This document shows, in pieces, positions 30,066 through 38,319 of a stretch of DNA of 64,000 nucleotides; the first letter of the stretch is position 1; every line of letters starts with the position of its first letter. Both the position numbers and the translations under genes were made by a program. Source of the stretch: Nocardioides sp. YR527. Lineage in GTDB: Bacteria; Actinomycetota; Actinomycetes; Propionibacteriales; Nocardioidaceae. The notes beneath the pieces were generated by a model. It worked only from the letters and a program-made list of their open reading frames with translations, did no database searches and was not told the origin of the DNA. The stretch spans positions 62,001-126,000 of the forward strand of contig NZ_FNFN01000004.1 of the NCBI RefSeq assembly GCF_900101045.1, written 5' to 3'.

Positions 30066-30407
30066 GTCTTCGGTCCGATCAGCGCCTCGAGCGCCGCGAC
30101 CGCCTCGCGGCGCGAGGCGCTGATCGTCTTCCAGCTGGACTGACGCCATGGGATCCCGACCAGGTCGAGTGCCCAGGTGCACAGACCGCGGATGTCGTCG
30201 GAGGATGTGCAGATTGAACACACTGCGGCGGCCTTCGCTGATGTGTCCGTCCCCGAGATACCAGCCACGAAGCTCTGCGTACGCCGCCTCGTCAAGGTCC
30301 GCTCCGTCGCATCGTGGACATGGCGGCGCGAGATGGGTCTGGCCTCGGACGATCCCGCGACGTTGGTAGAGCCGGCGCCATCGACGACCGACTGAGGACG
30401 TACGTGC
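30062..30407 (-). pseudogene. Decayed LAGLIDADG endonuclease-like (orphan intein-type) gene
   Basis: Two fragments on the minus strand lie in different frames. The upstream part reads WRRLYQRRGIVRGQTHLAPP, then CPRCDGADLDEAAYAELRG and WYLGDGHISEGRR, which is the first LAGLIDADG-like motif of orphan actinobacterial endonuclease-like proteins. Near 30197-30215 the similarity jumps to the far C-terminus in another frame: DIRGLCTWALDLVGIPWRQS, then ISASRREAVAALEALIGPK. In intact relatives more than 100 residues lie between these parts. The gene therefore has an internal deletion and a frameshift. It lies beside tRNA-Leu, a usual place for inserted DNA. Confidence 0.65.
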
Positions 30408-30444
30408 GGCATGCGAGCATCATGCGCGCGACCACCGACAATCT

Positions 30445-30530
30445 TGGTGCCGGATGTGGGATTCGAACCCACAAGCCCTTTCGGGCAGCGGTGTTTGAGA
30501 CCGCCGCGTATGCCGTTCCGCCAATCCGGC
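30445..30530 (-). tRNA. tRNA-Leu (anticodon CAA)
   Basis: The minus strand forms a class II tRNA of 86 bases. The acceptor stem GCCGGAT pairs with ATCCGGC, the anticodon stem GCGGT/ACCGC holds the loop CTCAAAC (anticodon CAA), a GCCC-GAAA-GGGC variable arm follows, and the T arm contains GGTTCGAATCC. The CCA end is encoded. Confidence 0.96.
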
Positions 30531-30596
30531 TGGATCGGAAGAAAATCTACCGGACCGTGGGCGGAATCACTGCACCGGGACGTACCTTCGATGGCC

Positions 30597-30602
30597 TAGT
30601 CT
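30597..30602 (+). promoter_or_regulatory. -10 box of pdtaR
   Basis: TAGTCT lies six bases before the GTG at 30609, which argues for that codon rather than the GTG at 30603 as the leaderless start. Confidence 0.45.
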
Positions 30603-30608
30603 GTGCTC

Positions 30609-31232
30609 GTGACGGAGAGCAACCCCAGCAGCACCCCGGAGAGCCAGGCGCGGCGTACCGTCGTCATCGCGGAGGACGAGGTCCTGATCAGGATGGACCT
30701 CAAGGAGATGCTCACCGAGGAGGGCTACCACGTCGTCGGCGAGGCGGGCGACGGCAAGGCCGCGATCGAGCTCGCCACCGAGCACAGACCCGACCTGGTG
30801 ATCCTCGACGTGAAGATGCCGGTGCTCGACGGGATCGCCGCTGCGGAGGCGATCGCGCGCGACCGGATCGCCCCGGTGGTCATGCTGACCGCGTTCTCCC
30901 AGCGCGACCTGGTCGAGCGGGCCCGCGACGCGGGTGCGATGGCCTACCTCGTCAAGCCGTTCAACATCACCGACCTGGTGCCCGCGATCGAGCTGGCGGT
31001 GAGCCGTTTCCAAGAGCTCGCCCAGCTCGAGCGGGAGGTCGCCGGTCTGACCGACCGGCTGGAGACCCGCAAGGCGGTCGACCGGGCCAAGGGCATCCTG
31101 CAGGAGGGTCTCACGCTGAGCGAGCCCGAGGCTTTCCGGTGGATCCAGAAGACCGCGATGGACCTGCGACTCTCGATGCGCCAGGTCGCCGAGGGCGTTA
31201 TCGAGCACGGCGTGAGCGGCCCGCGTACCTGA
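30609..31232 (+). CDS. pdtaR: ANTAR response regulator, PdtaR type
   Basis: A 207-residue regulator: a receiver domain (about 18-135) with EDE at the acidic pocket, the phospho-acceptor Asp in LVILDVKMP, the switch Thr/Ser in MLTAFSQ and Lys in LVKPFN, then a coiled linker and a C-terminal ANTAR RNA-binding domain (LTDRLETRKAVDRAKGILQ). ANTAR domains bind dual hairpins in mRNA leaders and prevent termination. The histidine kinase partner (PdtaS) is not in the window. Orthology to mycobacterial Rv1626 is supported by the pyk-pdtaR-polA order. Confidence 0.92.
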   Translation: MTESNPSSTPESQARRTVVIAEDEVLIRMDLKEMLTEEGYHVVGEAGDGKAAIELATEHRPDLVILDVKMPVLDGIAAAEAIARDRIAPVVMLTAFSQRDLVERARDAGAMAYLVKPFNITDLVPAIELAVSRFQELAQLEREVAGLTDRLETRKAVDRAKGILQEGLTLSEPEAFRWIQKTAMDLRLSMRQVAEGVIEHGVSGPRT

Positions 31233-31292
31233 ATCCGTGTAAACGGCACGTCACAGATCGGTTGCGGTCTCTGATGAGGGTCAACCTGTGGC

Positions 31293-31320
31293 TTGTTCGT
31301 GGGTGATGTCGGCCTAGACT
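31293..31320 (+). promoter_or_regulatory. Promoter of the liv operon
   Basis: TTGTTC and TAGACT are separated by 16 bases, a good SigA-type match. The transcript would have a leader of about 75 bases with an imperfect CCAGC/GCTGG hairpin (31335-31351) and a GGCAGGAG ribosome binding site. Confidence 0.55.
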
Positions 31321-31400
31321 GCCCGCGCGGATCCGGCTGACCAGCGTATTCAGCTGGTGTCAGGACCCGTCTTTTAGGACACACAGGCAGGAGTACCCAC

Positions 31401-32741
31401 GTGCGCAAGCGGCTCTACAGAGTCCTCGTCGCGCTCATCGGTGCGCTGATGGTGCTGTTGGTTGGGAGCCCGGGTGCCGCACAGGCAACCGAGACCCCAC
31501 CGCCGGACGCCACCGCGATCCAGGTGACGCTTCAGGACGAGGCCAACAAGGATGCCGAAGGCAATCCGAAACCGATCCCGGGAGTGACCCTCGAGGTCAG
31601 CAAGGACGGCGAGAAGGCCGGCGAGGGCGTCACCGACGACAAGGGTGTGGCGATCATCGTCGTCGATGAGCTCGGGAAGTACACCGTGACCCTCGACGAG
31701 AAGACGCTCCCCGAAGGGACGGTCCTCGACGAGAACACCAAGGGCGAGGCAACGGTCCAGGTACGTTTCCAGGGACCCAACAACCGGGCGATCTTCCCGA
31801 TCGGGGTCACCGCCGGTGAGGAGTCGAACTTCGGCAAGGACCTCGCCCAGAACCTGCGTGCGGGCATCGTCTTCTCCCTGGTCCTGTGCCTGGCCGCCCT
31901 CGGGTTCTCGCTGATCTTCGGCACGACCGGCCTGTCCAACTTCGCCCACGGTGAGATGCTCACCTTCGGTGCGCTGATGGCCTGGACCTTCGACCAGGTC
32001 TTCAAGACCGGTGCCCTGGCCTCGGTCTCGGTGCTCCTCGCCGGCATCATCGCGGTCCTTCTCGGTGGCCTGGGTGGCTTCGCGCAGGAGAAGATCCTGT
32101 GGGGTCCGTTGCGCCGGCGCGGCACCGGCCTGATCGCGATGATGATCGTCTCGATCGGCCTGGCGATCTTCCTGCGCTACCTGTTCCAGTACTTCTACGG
32201 CTCCTCGACGCGGTCGCTGTCGCAGTACAACGGCCAGCAGCGCGAGCAGCACTGGTACTACCTGTGGCTCTCGCTCGCCGACCGCGAGGCGATCATCGTG
32301 CTCATCTCGATCGTCACCATCACCGCGGTCTGCCTGTGGCTGGCCAAGAGCCGGATGGGCAAGGCGATGCGTGCGGTCTCGGACAACCCGGCACTGGCCG
32401 CCTCCTCGGGCCTGCGGGTCGACGGCGTCATCACCAACGCGTGGGTCATCGGTGGAGCGCTGACCGCGCTGTCCGGTGTGCTCTACGCGATGCAGCTGCA
32501 GGTCAACGCCTTCATGGGCATGCGGATCCTGCTGGTCATCCTCGCCGCGGTCACCCTCGGTGGTCTCGGCACGATCTGGGGTGCTCTCGTCGGCTCGCTG
32601 GTGATCGGGCTCGTCTACGAGCTCGGGCCGCTGTTCGGCGTACCCACCTCGATCAAGGAGATCGGCCCGCTGCTGATCATGATCGTGATCCTGCTGGTAC
32701 GGCCCCAGGGCATCCTGGGTCGCAAAGAGCGGCTCGGGTAG
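31401..32741 (+). CDS. livH: Branched-chain amino-acid ABC permease LivH with N-terminal extracytoplasmic domain
   Basis: The first permease of a HAAT-type ABC importer. Residues 1-31 are a signal peptide (ending GAAQA). Residues 32-145 form a small extracytoplasmic beta-sandwich resembling a Cna-B or carboxypeptidase-regulatory domain (PIPGVTLEVSKDGEKAGEG, GKYTVTLDEKTLPEG). The usual LivH core follows from about 150, with LGFSLIFGTTGLSNFAHGE, KAMRAVSDNPALAASSGL (EAA-like loop) and GLGTIWGALVGSLVIG. Standard LivH has about 300 residues; this one has 446. It starts with GTG after a good ribosome binding site and leads livM-livG-livF. Confidence 0.9.
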   Translation: MRKRLYRVLVALIGALMVLLVGSPGAAQATETPPPDATAIQVTLQDEANKDAEGNPKPIPGVTLEVSKDGEKAGEGVTDDKGVAIIVVDELGKYTVTLDEKTLPEGTVLDENTKGEATVQVRFQGPNNRAIFPIGVTAGEESNFGKDLAQNLRAGIVFSLVLCLAALGFSLIFGTTGLSNFAHGEMLTFGALMAWTFDQVFKTGALASVSVLLAGIIAVLLGGLGGFAQEKILWGPLRRRGTGLIAMMIVSIGLAIFLRYLFQYFYGSSTRSLSQYNGQQREQHWYYLWLSLADREAIIVLISIVTITAVCLWLAKSRMGKAMRAVSDNPALAASSGLRVDGVITNAWVIGGALTALSGVLYAMQLQVNAFMGMRILLVILAAVTLGGLGTIWGALVGSLVIGLVYELGPLFGVPTSIKEIGPLLIMIVILLVRPQGILGRKERLG

Positions 32742-32749
32742 GAGAGACA

Positions 32750-33742
32750 ATGGATATTCTCGACATTCTCCGGGCGGCGTTGCAGCAGGCACTGGGCCCG
32801 CAGGCAATCGTCTTCGCCCTGGCCGCCATCGGCCTCAACATCCACTTCGGCTACACCGGGCTGCTGAACTTCGGCCAGGCCGGCTTCGTCGCGGTGGGCG
32901 CCTATGGTCTGGCCGTCTCCGTGGTCACCTTCGGGGCGCCGTTCTGGCTCGGTATCACCATGGCGATCGTGGCCCCGCTGGTGCTCGCCGTGATCCTGGG
33001 TGTGCCGACGCTGCGTCTGCGCGCCGACTATCTGGCGATCGTCACCATCGCCGCTGCCGAGGTGCTGCGGTTCGTCTTCGGCTCGGTGGAGATGAAGGAC
33101 ACCTTCGGTGGCTCCAACGGCCTCAACGGGTACGCCGGGCCGTTCCAGGACGCCAACCCCTACAGCAGCGGCATCGATCTGGGGTTCATCTCCTTCGGGC
33201 GCAACGACCTGTGGTCGCTGACCGTCGGCTGGGTCCTGGTCGCGCTGTGCTGCCTGCTGGTGTGGGCGCTCATGCGCAGCCCGTGGGGCCGTGTGCTCCG
33301 CTCCATCCGTGAGGACGAGGACGCGGTGCGCTCACTGGGCAAGAACGTGTTCGCGTACAAGATGCAGGCGCTTGCCCTCGGTGGTGTCATCGGTGGTCTG
33401 GGCGGCATGTTCCTGGCGCTCAAGCAGGCCTCGGTCGTGCCGAGCGACTACTCCACGCTGATGACGTTCTACGCCTTCGCCGCTCTGCTTCTCGGCGGCG
33501 CGGGCCGGGTGATGGGCCCGGTCATCGGCTCGGTCCTGTTCTGGTTCCTGATCGCGGGGCTAGGCTCGTTCTTCAGCCAGTCAGCTGGTAAGGGCGGATG
33601 GATCCCGACGGTGATCATGACCGACACCCAGGCCAGTGTGATCCGCTACATCATGCTGGGGCTGGCCATCATGCTGCTGATGATCTTCCGACCCCAGGGG
33701 ATCATCGGCGACCGTAGGGAGATCGCGATCGATGGACGCTGA
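32750..33742 (+). CDS. livM: Branched-chain amino-acid ABC permease LivM
   Basis: Second permease of the importer, 330 residues with about ten helices. Typical elements are NIHFGYTGLLNFGQAGFVAVGAYG near the N-terminus (residues 24-47), LRADYLAIVTIAAAEV, the cytoplasmic EAA-like loop WGRVLRSIREDEDAVRSLGK and the end IMLLMIFRPQGIIG. An AGGAGAG ribosome binding site precedes the ATG nine bases after the livH stop. The livG start lies inside its end. Confidence 0.94.
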   Translation: MDILDILRAALQQALGPQAIVFALAAIGLNIHFGYTGLLNFGQAGFVAVGAYGLAVSVVTFGAPFWLGITMAIVAPLVLAVILGVPTLRLRADYLAIVTIAAAEVLRFVFGSVEMKDTFGGSNGLNGYAGPFQDANPYSSGIDLGFISFGRNDLWSLTVGWVLVALCCLLVWALMRSPWGRVLRSIREDEDAVRSLGKNVFAYKMQALALGGVIGGLGGMFLALKQASVVPSDYSTLMTFYAFAALLLGGAGRVMGPVIGSVLFWFLIAGLGSFFSQSAGKGGWIPTVIMTDTQASVIRYIMLGLAIMLLMIFRPQGIIGDRREIAIDGR

Positions 33743-34690
33743 CATGACAGACCAGACGAGCACCGAGACGAACGCCGTTGCGAGCAAGACCGGCCCCGCG
33801 GGCCTGGTCGGGGCGAGCACGGAGCCGGGCAGCAAGAAGTCCGACCCGATCATCGTCGCCGACAAGATCACGCGTACGTTCGGAGGACTCACCGCCGTCG
33901 ACGTCGACCACGTCGAGATCCAGCGTGGTGCGATCACCGCGCTGATCGGCCCCAACGGAGCCGGGAAGACGACGTTCTTCAACCTGCTGACCGGCTTCGA
34001 CCAGCCCAACACCGGATCGTGGAGCCTGGAGGGCAAGTCGCTCAAGGGCGTCGCCCCCTACAAGGTCGCCCGCCTCGGGATGGTGCGCACCTTCCAGCTC
34101 ACCAAGGTGCTGGCCAAGCTCACCGTGATCGAGAACATGCGGCTGGGCGCCACGGGACAGAAGGGTGAGCGGTTCTGGGCCGCGCCGTTCAAGTTCCTGT
34201 GGGGCAAGCAGGAGGACGAGGTCACCAAGAAGGCCGACGACCTGCTGGCCCGGTTCCTGCTCGACAAGAAGCGCGAGGACTTCGCCGGGTCGCTCTCCGG
34301 CGGCCAGCGCAAGCTGCTCGAGATGGCCCGCGCGCTGATGGTCGACCCGGAGGTCGTCATGCTCGACGAGCCGATGGCGGGTGTGAACCCCGCTCTGAAG
34401 CAGTCGCTGCTCGGCCATGTGAAGTCGCTGCGCGACGAGGGCCGCACGGTCCTCTTCGTCGAGCACGACATGGACATGGTCCGCGACATCTCCGACTGGG
34501 TCATCGTGATGGCCCAGGGCAAGATCGTCGCGGAGGGCACTGCTGATTCGGTCATGGCCGACCAGCGTGTCATCGACGCCTATCTCGGGGCCCACCACGA
34601 CACCGACCTGAGCGAGCTCGACGAAGAGGTCCTCGAGGCCGAGGTCGAGGCGGAGCTCGAGGGCGACATCGTCCAAGAGGAGGACTCGAA

Positions 34691-34694
<4 letters not shown>
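33732..34694 (+). CDS. livG: Branched-chain amino-acid ABC ATPase LivG
   Basis: ATPase of 320 residues. Walker A is GPNGAGKTTF, the signature is LSGGQRKLLEMAR, Walker B is VVMLDEPMAGVNP and the switch His is in LFVEHDMDM. The first 35 residues are a Thr/Ser/Gly-rich extension absent from compact LivG proteins, and the C-terminal 30 residues are acidic. Two ATG codons (33732 and 33744) could start it. The first is listed because it overlaps the livM stop; the second cannot be excluded. Confidence 0.93.
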
Positions 34695-35470
<776 letters not shown>

Positions 35471-35500
35471 GGAGCGCCAAGACCGGGCGTACGTCCTGAA

Positions 35501-35543
35501 ACGGCCAGGGCCCCGGAGCAGCATGCTCCGGGGCCCTGGCCGT
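35501..35543. terminator. Terminator after livF, perfect 20-bp stem
   Basis: Twenty-base arms (ACGGCCAGGGCCCCGGAGCA and complement) around GCA. It separates livF from the convergent GNAT gene and can work in both directions. Confidence 0.85.
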
Positions 35544-35549
35544 CGGTGG

Positions 35550-36137
35550 TCAGGCGACGGTGTGCGAGCGTCGTTGGGAGCGCCGGGCGGCGAGCAGCTC
35601 GCCGACGGCGCTGGACTGCTTCGGGCCGCGCTGCAGGCGGGCGTGGGGCAGGGCCCGGCCCAAGACGTTGAGCCGGGAGCGTACGACCGCGGTCGGGGCC
35701 ACGCGCATGACGGCCTGGGCGCCGAGGCCGATCCTGGCGAGGAACCGGTTGCCGTCACGGCCACCGGCGGAGGCCGCGGCCGCGATCGTCCTGATCCCGC
35801 GCTCCTCGGCGAAGGCGACGGCCGCCTCCATCAGCATCCGGCCCACACCTCGGCGGCGGAAGCTGGGAACGACGTGGGGCGCGAAGATCTGCACCGTCGG
35901 CTCCAGGTTGAGCGGACCGAAGGTGGTCGCGCGCACGTAGACCGCTCCGACGGGCTCGCTGCCGCACTCGGCGACCAGGAGGCGCTGGTCGGGGGAGGCG
36001 TCGGCGGCGCCGATGATCGTCTCCAGGTCGCCCAGCTGCTCCTGGGCGTCCGCCATCCGCAGCGCGTCCTGCCAGATGCCGAGGAGGAAGAGCGCGTCAT
36101 CGGCTCGTGCCTCTCGCATCGTCACCGGCACCCTCAT
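35550..36137 (-). CDS. GNAT family N-acetyltransferase
   Basis: A 195-residue acetyltransferase. The acetyl-CoA motif is visible as VVPSFRRRGVGRMLMEAAVAFAEERG, preceded by VGAVYVRATTFGPLN. The C-terminal 45 residues are Arg-rich (GRALPHARLQRGP, RRSQRRSH) and could contact nucleic acid or ribosomes, but this is only composition. A GGAGG site precedes the ATG. It separates livHMGF from livK and is oriented against both. The substrate is unknown. Confidence 0.85.
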   Translation of the reverse strand: MRVPVTMREARADDALFLLGIWQDALRMADAQEQLGDLETIIGAADASPDQRLLVAECGSEPVGAVYVRATTFGPLNLEPTVQIFAPHVVPSFRRRGVGRMLMEAAVAFAEERGIRTIAAAASAGGRDGNRFLARIGLGAQAVMRVAPTAVVRSRLNVLGRALPHARLQRGPKQSSAVGELLAARRSQRRSHTVA

Positions 36138-36358
36138 CGAGTCCGTCCTCCAAGGGTGCCGTGCGTACAGATCATCACAATTCCTCCACGATCGTGGCTG
36201 TTCCCGGGCGGAATCGGGTTTCCCGAGTGATCATGTCACCACGGCCCCGACTTTACGGAGCCGATGATGGCGGCAACCCAGGCAATGATGCCATGGGGGA
36301 GATGTAACGGATTGGTGAAAAGACAGGTCCCTCGGGTGATTCGCCCTCCGAGCGTCTC

Positions 36359-36364
36359 TAATGT
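36359..36364 (+). promoter_or_regulatory. Candidate -10 box of livK
   Basis: TAATGT lies about 60 bases before the livK GTG; no convincing -35 is seen. The 284-base gap upstream contains no other recognisable feature. Confidence 0.3.
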
Positions 36365-36421
36365 GTCTCCGCAAGGTCCGACGTGAGCCGGGCCAGCCCA
36401 TACGAAAGAGGGACTAAAGCA

Positions 36422-37690
36422 GTGAACTCATCATCCTCTACCTGGATGAAGCTGACCGCAGGCGCCGGCGCCTTGGCGCTCAGCTTCACCCTCGCCGCCT
36501 GTGGTGGCGAGACCGCTTCCGAGGAGCCGGAGAAGAAGGCTGCCGCCAAGGGCGACGGCACTCTCACCATCGGGCAGCTCCTCCCGCAGACCGGCAGCCT
36601 CGCGTTCCTCGGCCCGCCCGAGTTCGCCGGATCCGACCTGGCGATCCAGGACATCAACGCCGCTGGCGGTGTGCTCGGCAAGGACGTCGTGCCTGTCGTA
36701 GCGGACTCCGGTGACACCACCTCCGCGATCGCCCCCACCGAGGCCGACAAGCTCATCGACGCCAAGTCCGACGTCATCGTCGGCACCGCGTCCTCGGGCG
36801 TGTCGATGACCGTGATCGACAAGATCATGTCGTCGGGCACCGTGATGTTCTCCCCGGCCAACACCTCGACCGAGTTCGACGAAGGTGACTTCGCGAAGGC
36901 GGACCTCTACTTCCGCACGGCTCCGTCCGACATCCTGCAGGGCGCCGTCATGGCCAACCTGCTGCTCGAGGACAAGCGCACCAACGTGGCGATCCTGGCC
37001 CGCCAGGACGCCTACGGCGAGACGCTTGCCGAGGAGATCAAGGCCAACCTCGAGGGTGCCGGCTCCAAGGTCGCCACCACGGCGTTCTACTCCGAGGACG
37101 CCACCTCGTTCGACGCCCAGATCAACGAGGTCGCCGGCTCGGGTGCCGACGCCGTCGTCGTCGTGGCCTTCGAGGAGACCAAGAAGCTCATCCCGCAGCT
37201 CATCGCCGCGGGTGCCGGTCCGGCCAAGCTGCCGACGTACTTCGTCGACGGCAACCTGTCGGACTACTCCAAGGACTTCACCAAGGGTGAGCTCAAGGGT
37301 GTCAAGGGCACCCTCCCGGGCGCCGAGACCACTGGTGACTTCAAGGAGCAGCTGCTGAAGGTCGACCCGAAGCTGGCCGACTACTCCTACGCCGCCGAGT
37401 CCTACGACGCCACCATCGTCTCCGCGCTGGCCGCGGTGCAGGCCGACAGCGACGCCGGCGAGGCCATCGCCGAGGAGATCGTCGACATCACCACCGGTGG
37501 TGAGAAGTGCGAGACGTACGCGGACTGCGTCAAGCTCATCGAGGACGGCAAGGACATCGACTACGACGGCAAGTCCGGTCCGATCGAGCTCGGCGAGACC
37601 GGTAGCCCGACGGCCGCGTCCATCGGTATCTACCAGTACAACGACAAGGCGACCTACGCCCCTGTCAAGTACATCGCTGGGGAAGTCTGA
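36422..37690 (+). CDS. livK: Branched-chain amino-acid ABC substrate-binding lipoprotein LivK
   Basis: Periplasmic-type binding protein of 422 residues anchored as a lipoprotein: the signal ends with the lipobox LAAC, then GGETASEEPEKKAAAKG as linker. The Peripla_BP_6 fold shows IGQLLPQTGSLAFLGPPE, AGSDLAIQDINAAGGVLGKD, GTASSGVSM, FSPANTS and VAILARQDAYGE. The GTG start is chosen because GAAAGAGGGA precedes it and the signal peptide then has normal length. It is expressed apart from livHMGF, probably at a higher level. The ligand could be an amino acid or amide. Confidence 0.92.
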   Translation: MNSSSSTWMKLTAGAGALALSFTLAACGGETASEEPEKKAAAKGDGTLTIGQLLPQTGSLAFLGPPEFAGSDLAIQDINAAGGVLGKDVVPVVADSGDTTSAIAPTEADKLIDAKSDVIVGTASSGVSMTVIDKIMSSGTVMFSPANTSTEFDEGDFAKADLYFRTAPSDILQGAVMANLLLEDKRTNVAILARQDAYGETLAEEIKANLEGAGSKVATTAFYSEDATSFDAQINEVAGSGADAVVVVAFEETKKLIPQLIAAGAGPAKLPTYFVDGNLSDYSKDFTKGELKGVKGTLPGAETTGDFKEQLLKVDPKLADYSYAAESYDATIVSALAAVQADSDAGEAIAEEIVDITTGGEKCETYADCVKLIEDGKDIDYDGKSGPIELGETGSPTAASIGIYQYNDKATYAPVKYIAGEV

Positions 37691-37700
37691 TCCACCCAGT

Positions 37701-37735
37701 GAAGGGCCCCGGAGCGACACGCTCCGGGGCCCTTC
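37701..37735 (+). terminator. Terminator after livK
   Basis: Fifteen-base perfect arms (GAAGGGCCCCGGAGC) around GACAC, 11 bases past the stop. The stem core is the same as in the terminator after livF. Confidence 0.85.
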
Positions 37736-37746
37736 TACGTACGTTC

Positions 37747-38217
37747 CTACATCGAGATCCGGTCGGCGTCGATGAGCGAGCAGGTGATCCGCGAGGTGCA
37801 GACCCGCTTGCCGCGCTCGTCGGTGATCACGACCTCGTAGGCCGCCGAGCTGCGGCCGAGGTGGATGGCCGTCGCGGTGCCGGTGACGATGCCGGAGGTC
37901 GCGGACCGGTGGTGGGTGGCGTTGATGTCGACGCCGACGGCGATCTTGCCCAAGGACGCGGCGTGCATGCCGGAGCCGGTGGATCCGAGCGTCTCGGCGA
38001 GCGCGACCGAGGCGCCGCCGTGGAGCAGCCCGTACGGCTGGGTGTTGCCCTCGACCGGCATGGTGCCGACGACCTTCTCGGCGGAGATCTCCAGGATCTT
38101 GACGCCCATCTTGTCGTTGAGGCCACCCATGCCGTGGGGGAGCGAGGCGAAGAACGTCTCGCCTGCCGTCTTGTCGGTCGGCGAGACGGGCTGGTCGGTG
38201 GTCGATGCATCGGTCAT
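37747..38217 (-). CDS. Hotdog-fold thioesterase (PaaI/MenI-like)
   Basis: A 156-residue acyl-CoA thioesterase of the PaaI type. Key segments are NTQPYGLLHGGASVALAETLGS (the HGG active-site motif), KIAVGVDINATHHRSATSG and GTATAIHLGRSSAAYEV. MenI enzymes hydrolyse DHNA-CoA in menaquinone synthesis, but other aromatic acyl-CoAs are possible. The ATG at 38217 fits family length. It is convergent with livK and shares its terminator region. Confidence 0.88.
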   Translation of the reverse strand: MTDASTTDQPVSPTDKTAGETFFASLPHGMGGLNDKMGVKILEISAEKVVGTMPVEGNTQPYGLLHGGASVALAETLGSTGSGMHAASLGKIAVGVDINATHHRSATSGIVTGTATAIHLGRSSAAYEVVITDERGKRVCTSRITCSLIDADRISM

Positions 38218-38307
38218 AGATGCATCGTCGCATGTGCTGCGCGGGGTCTGAGCACAGGGGACGCGCGGGTCTCGACCCGCGGTCGCGCTGTTGTCGGTGG
38301 TCGTGGA

Positions 38308-38313
38308 TAGAGT
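38308..38313 (+). promoter_or_regulatory. -10 box of polA
   Basis: TAGAGT lies six bases before the GTG at 38320, with no ribosome binding site, so the polA mRNA is probably leaderless. Confidence 0.5.
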
Positions 38314-38319
38314 CGGACC

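Noticed and set aside
28359..30221. Open frame of 620 codons antisense to pyk
   Set aside because: Shadow of the pyruvate kinase gene. Only its first few codons overlap the remnant of the LAGLIDADG-like gene, which is reported separately.
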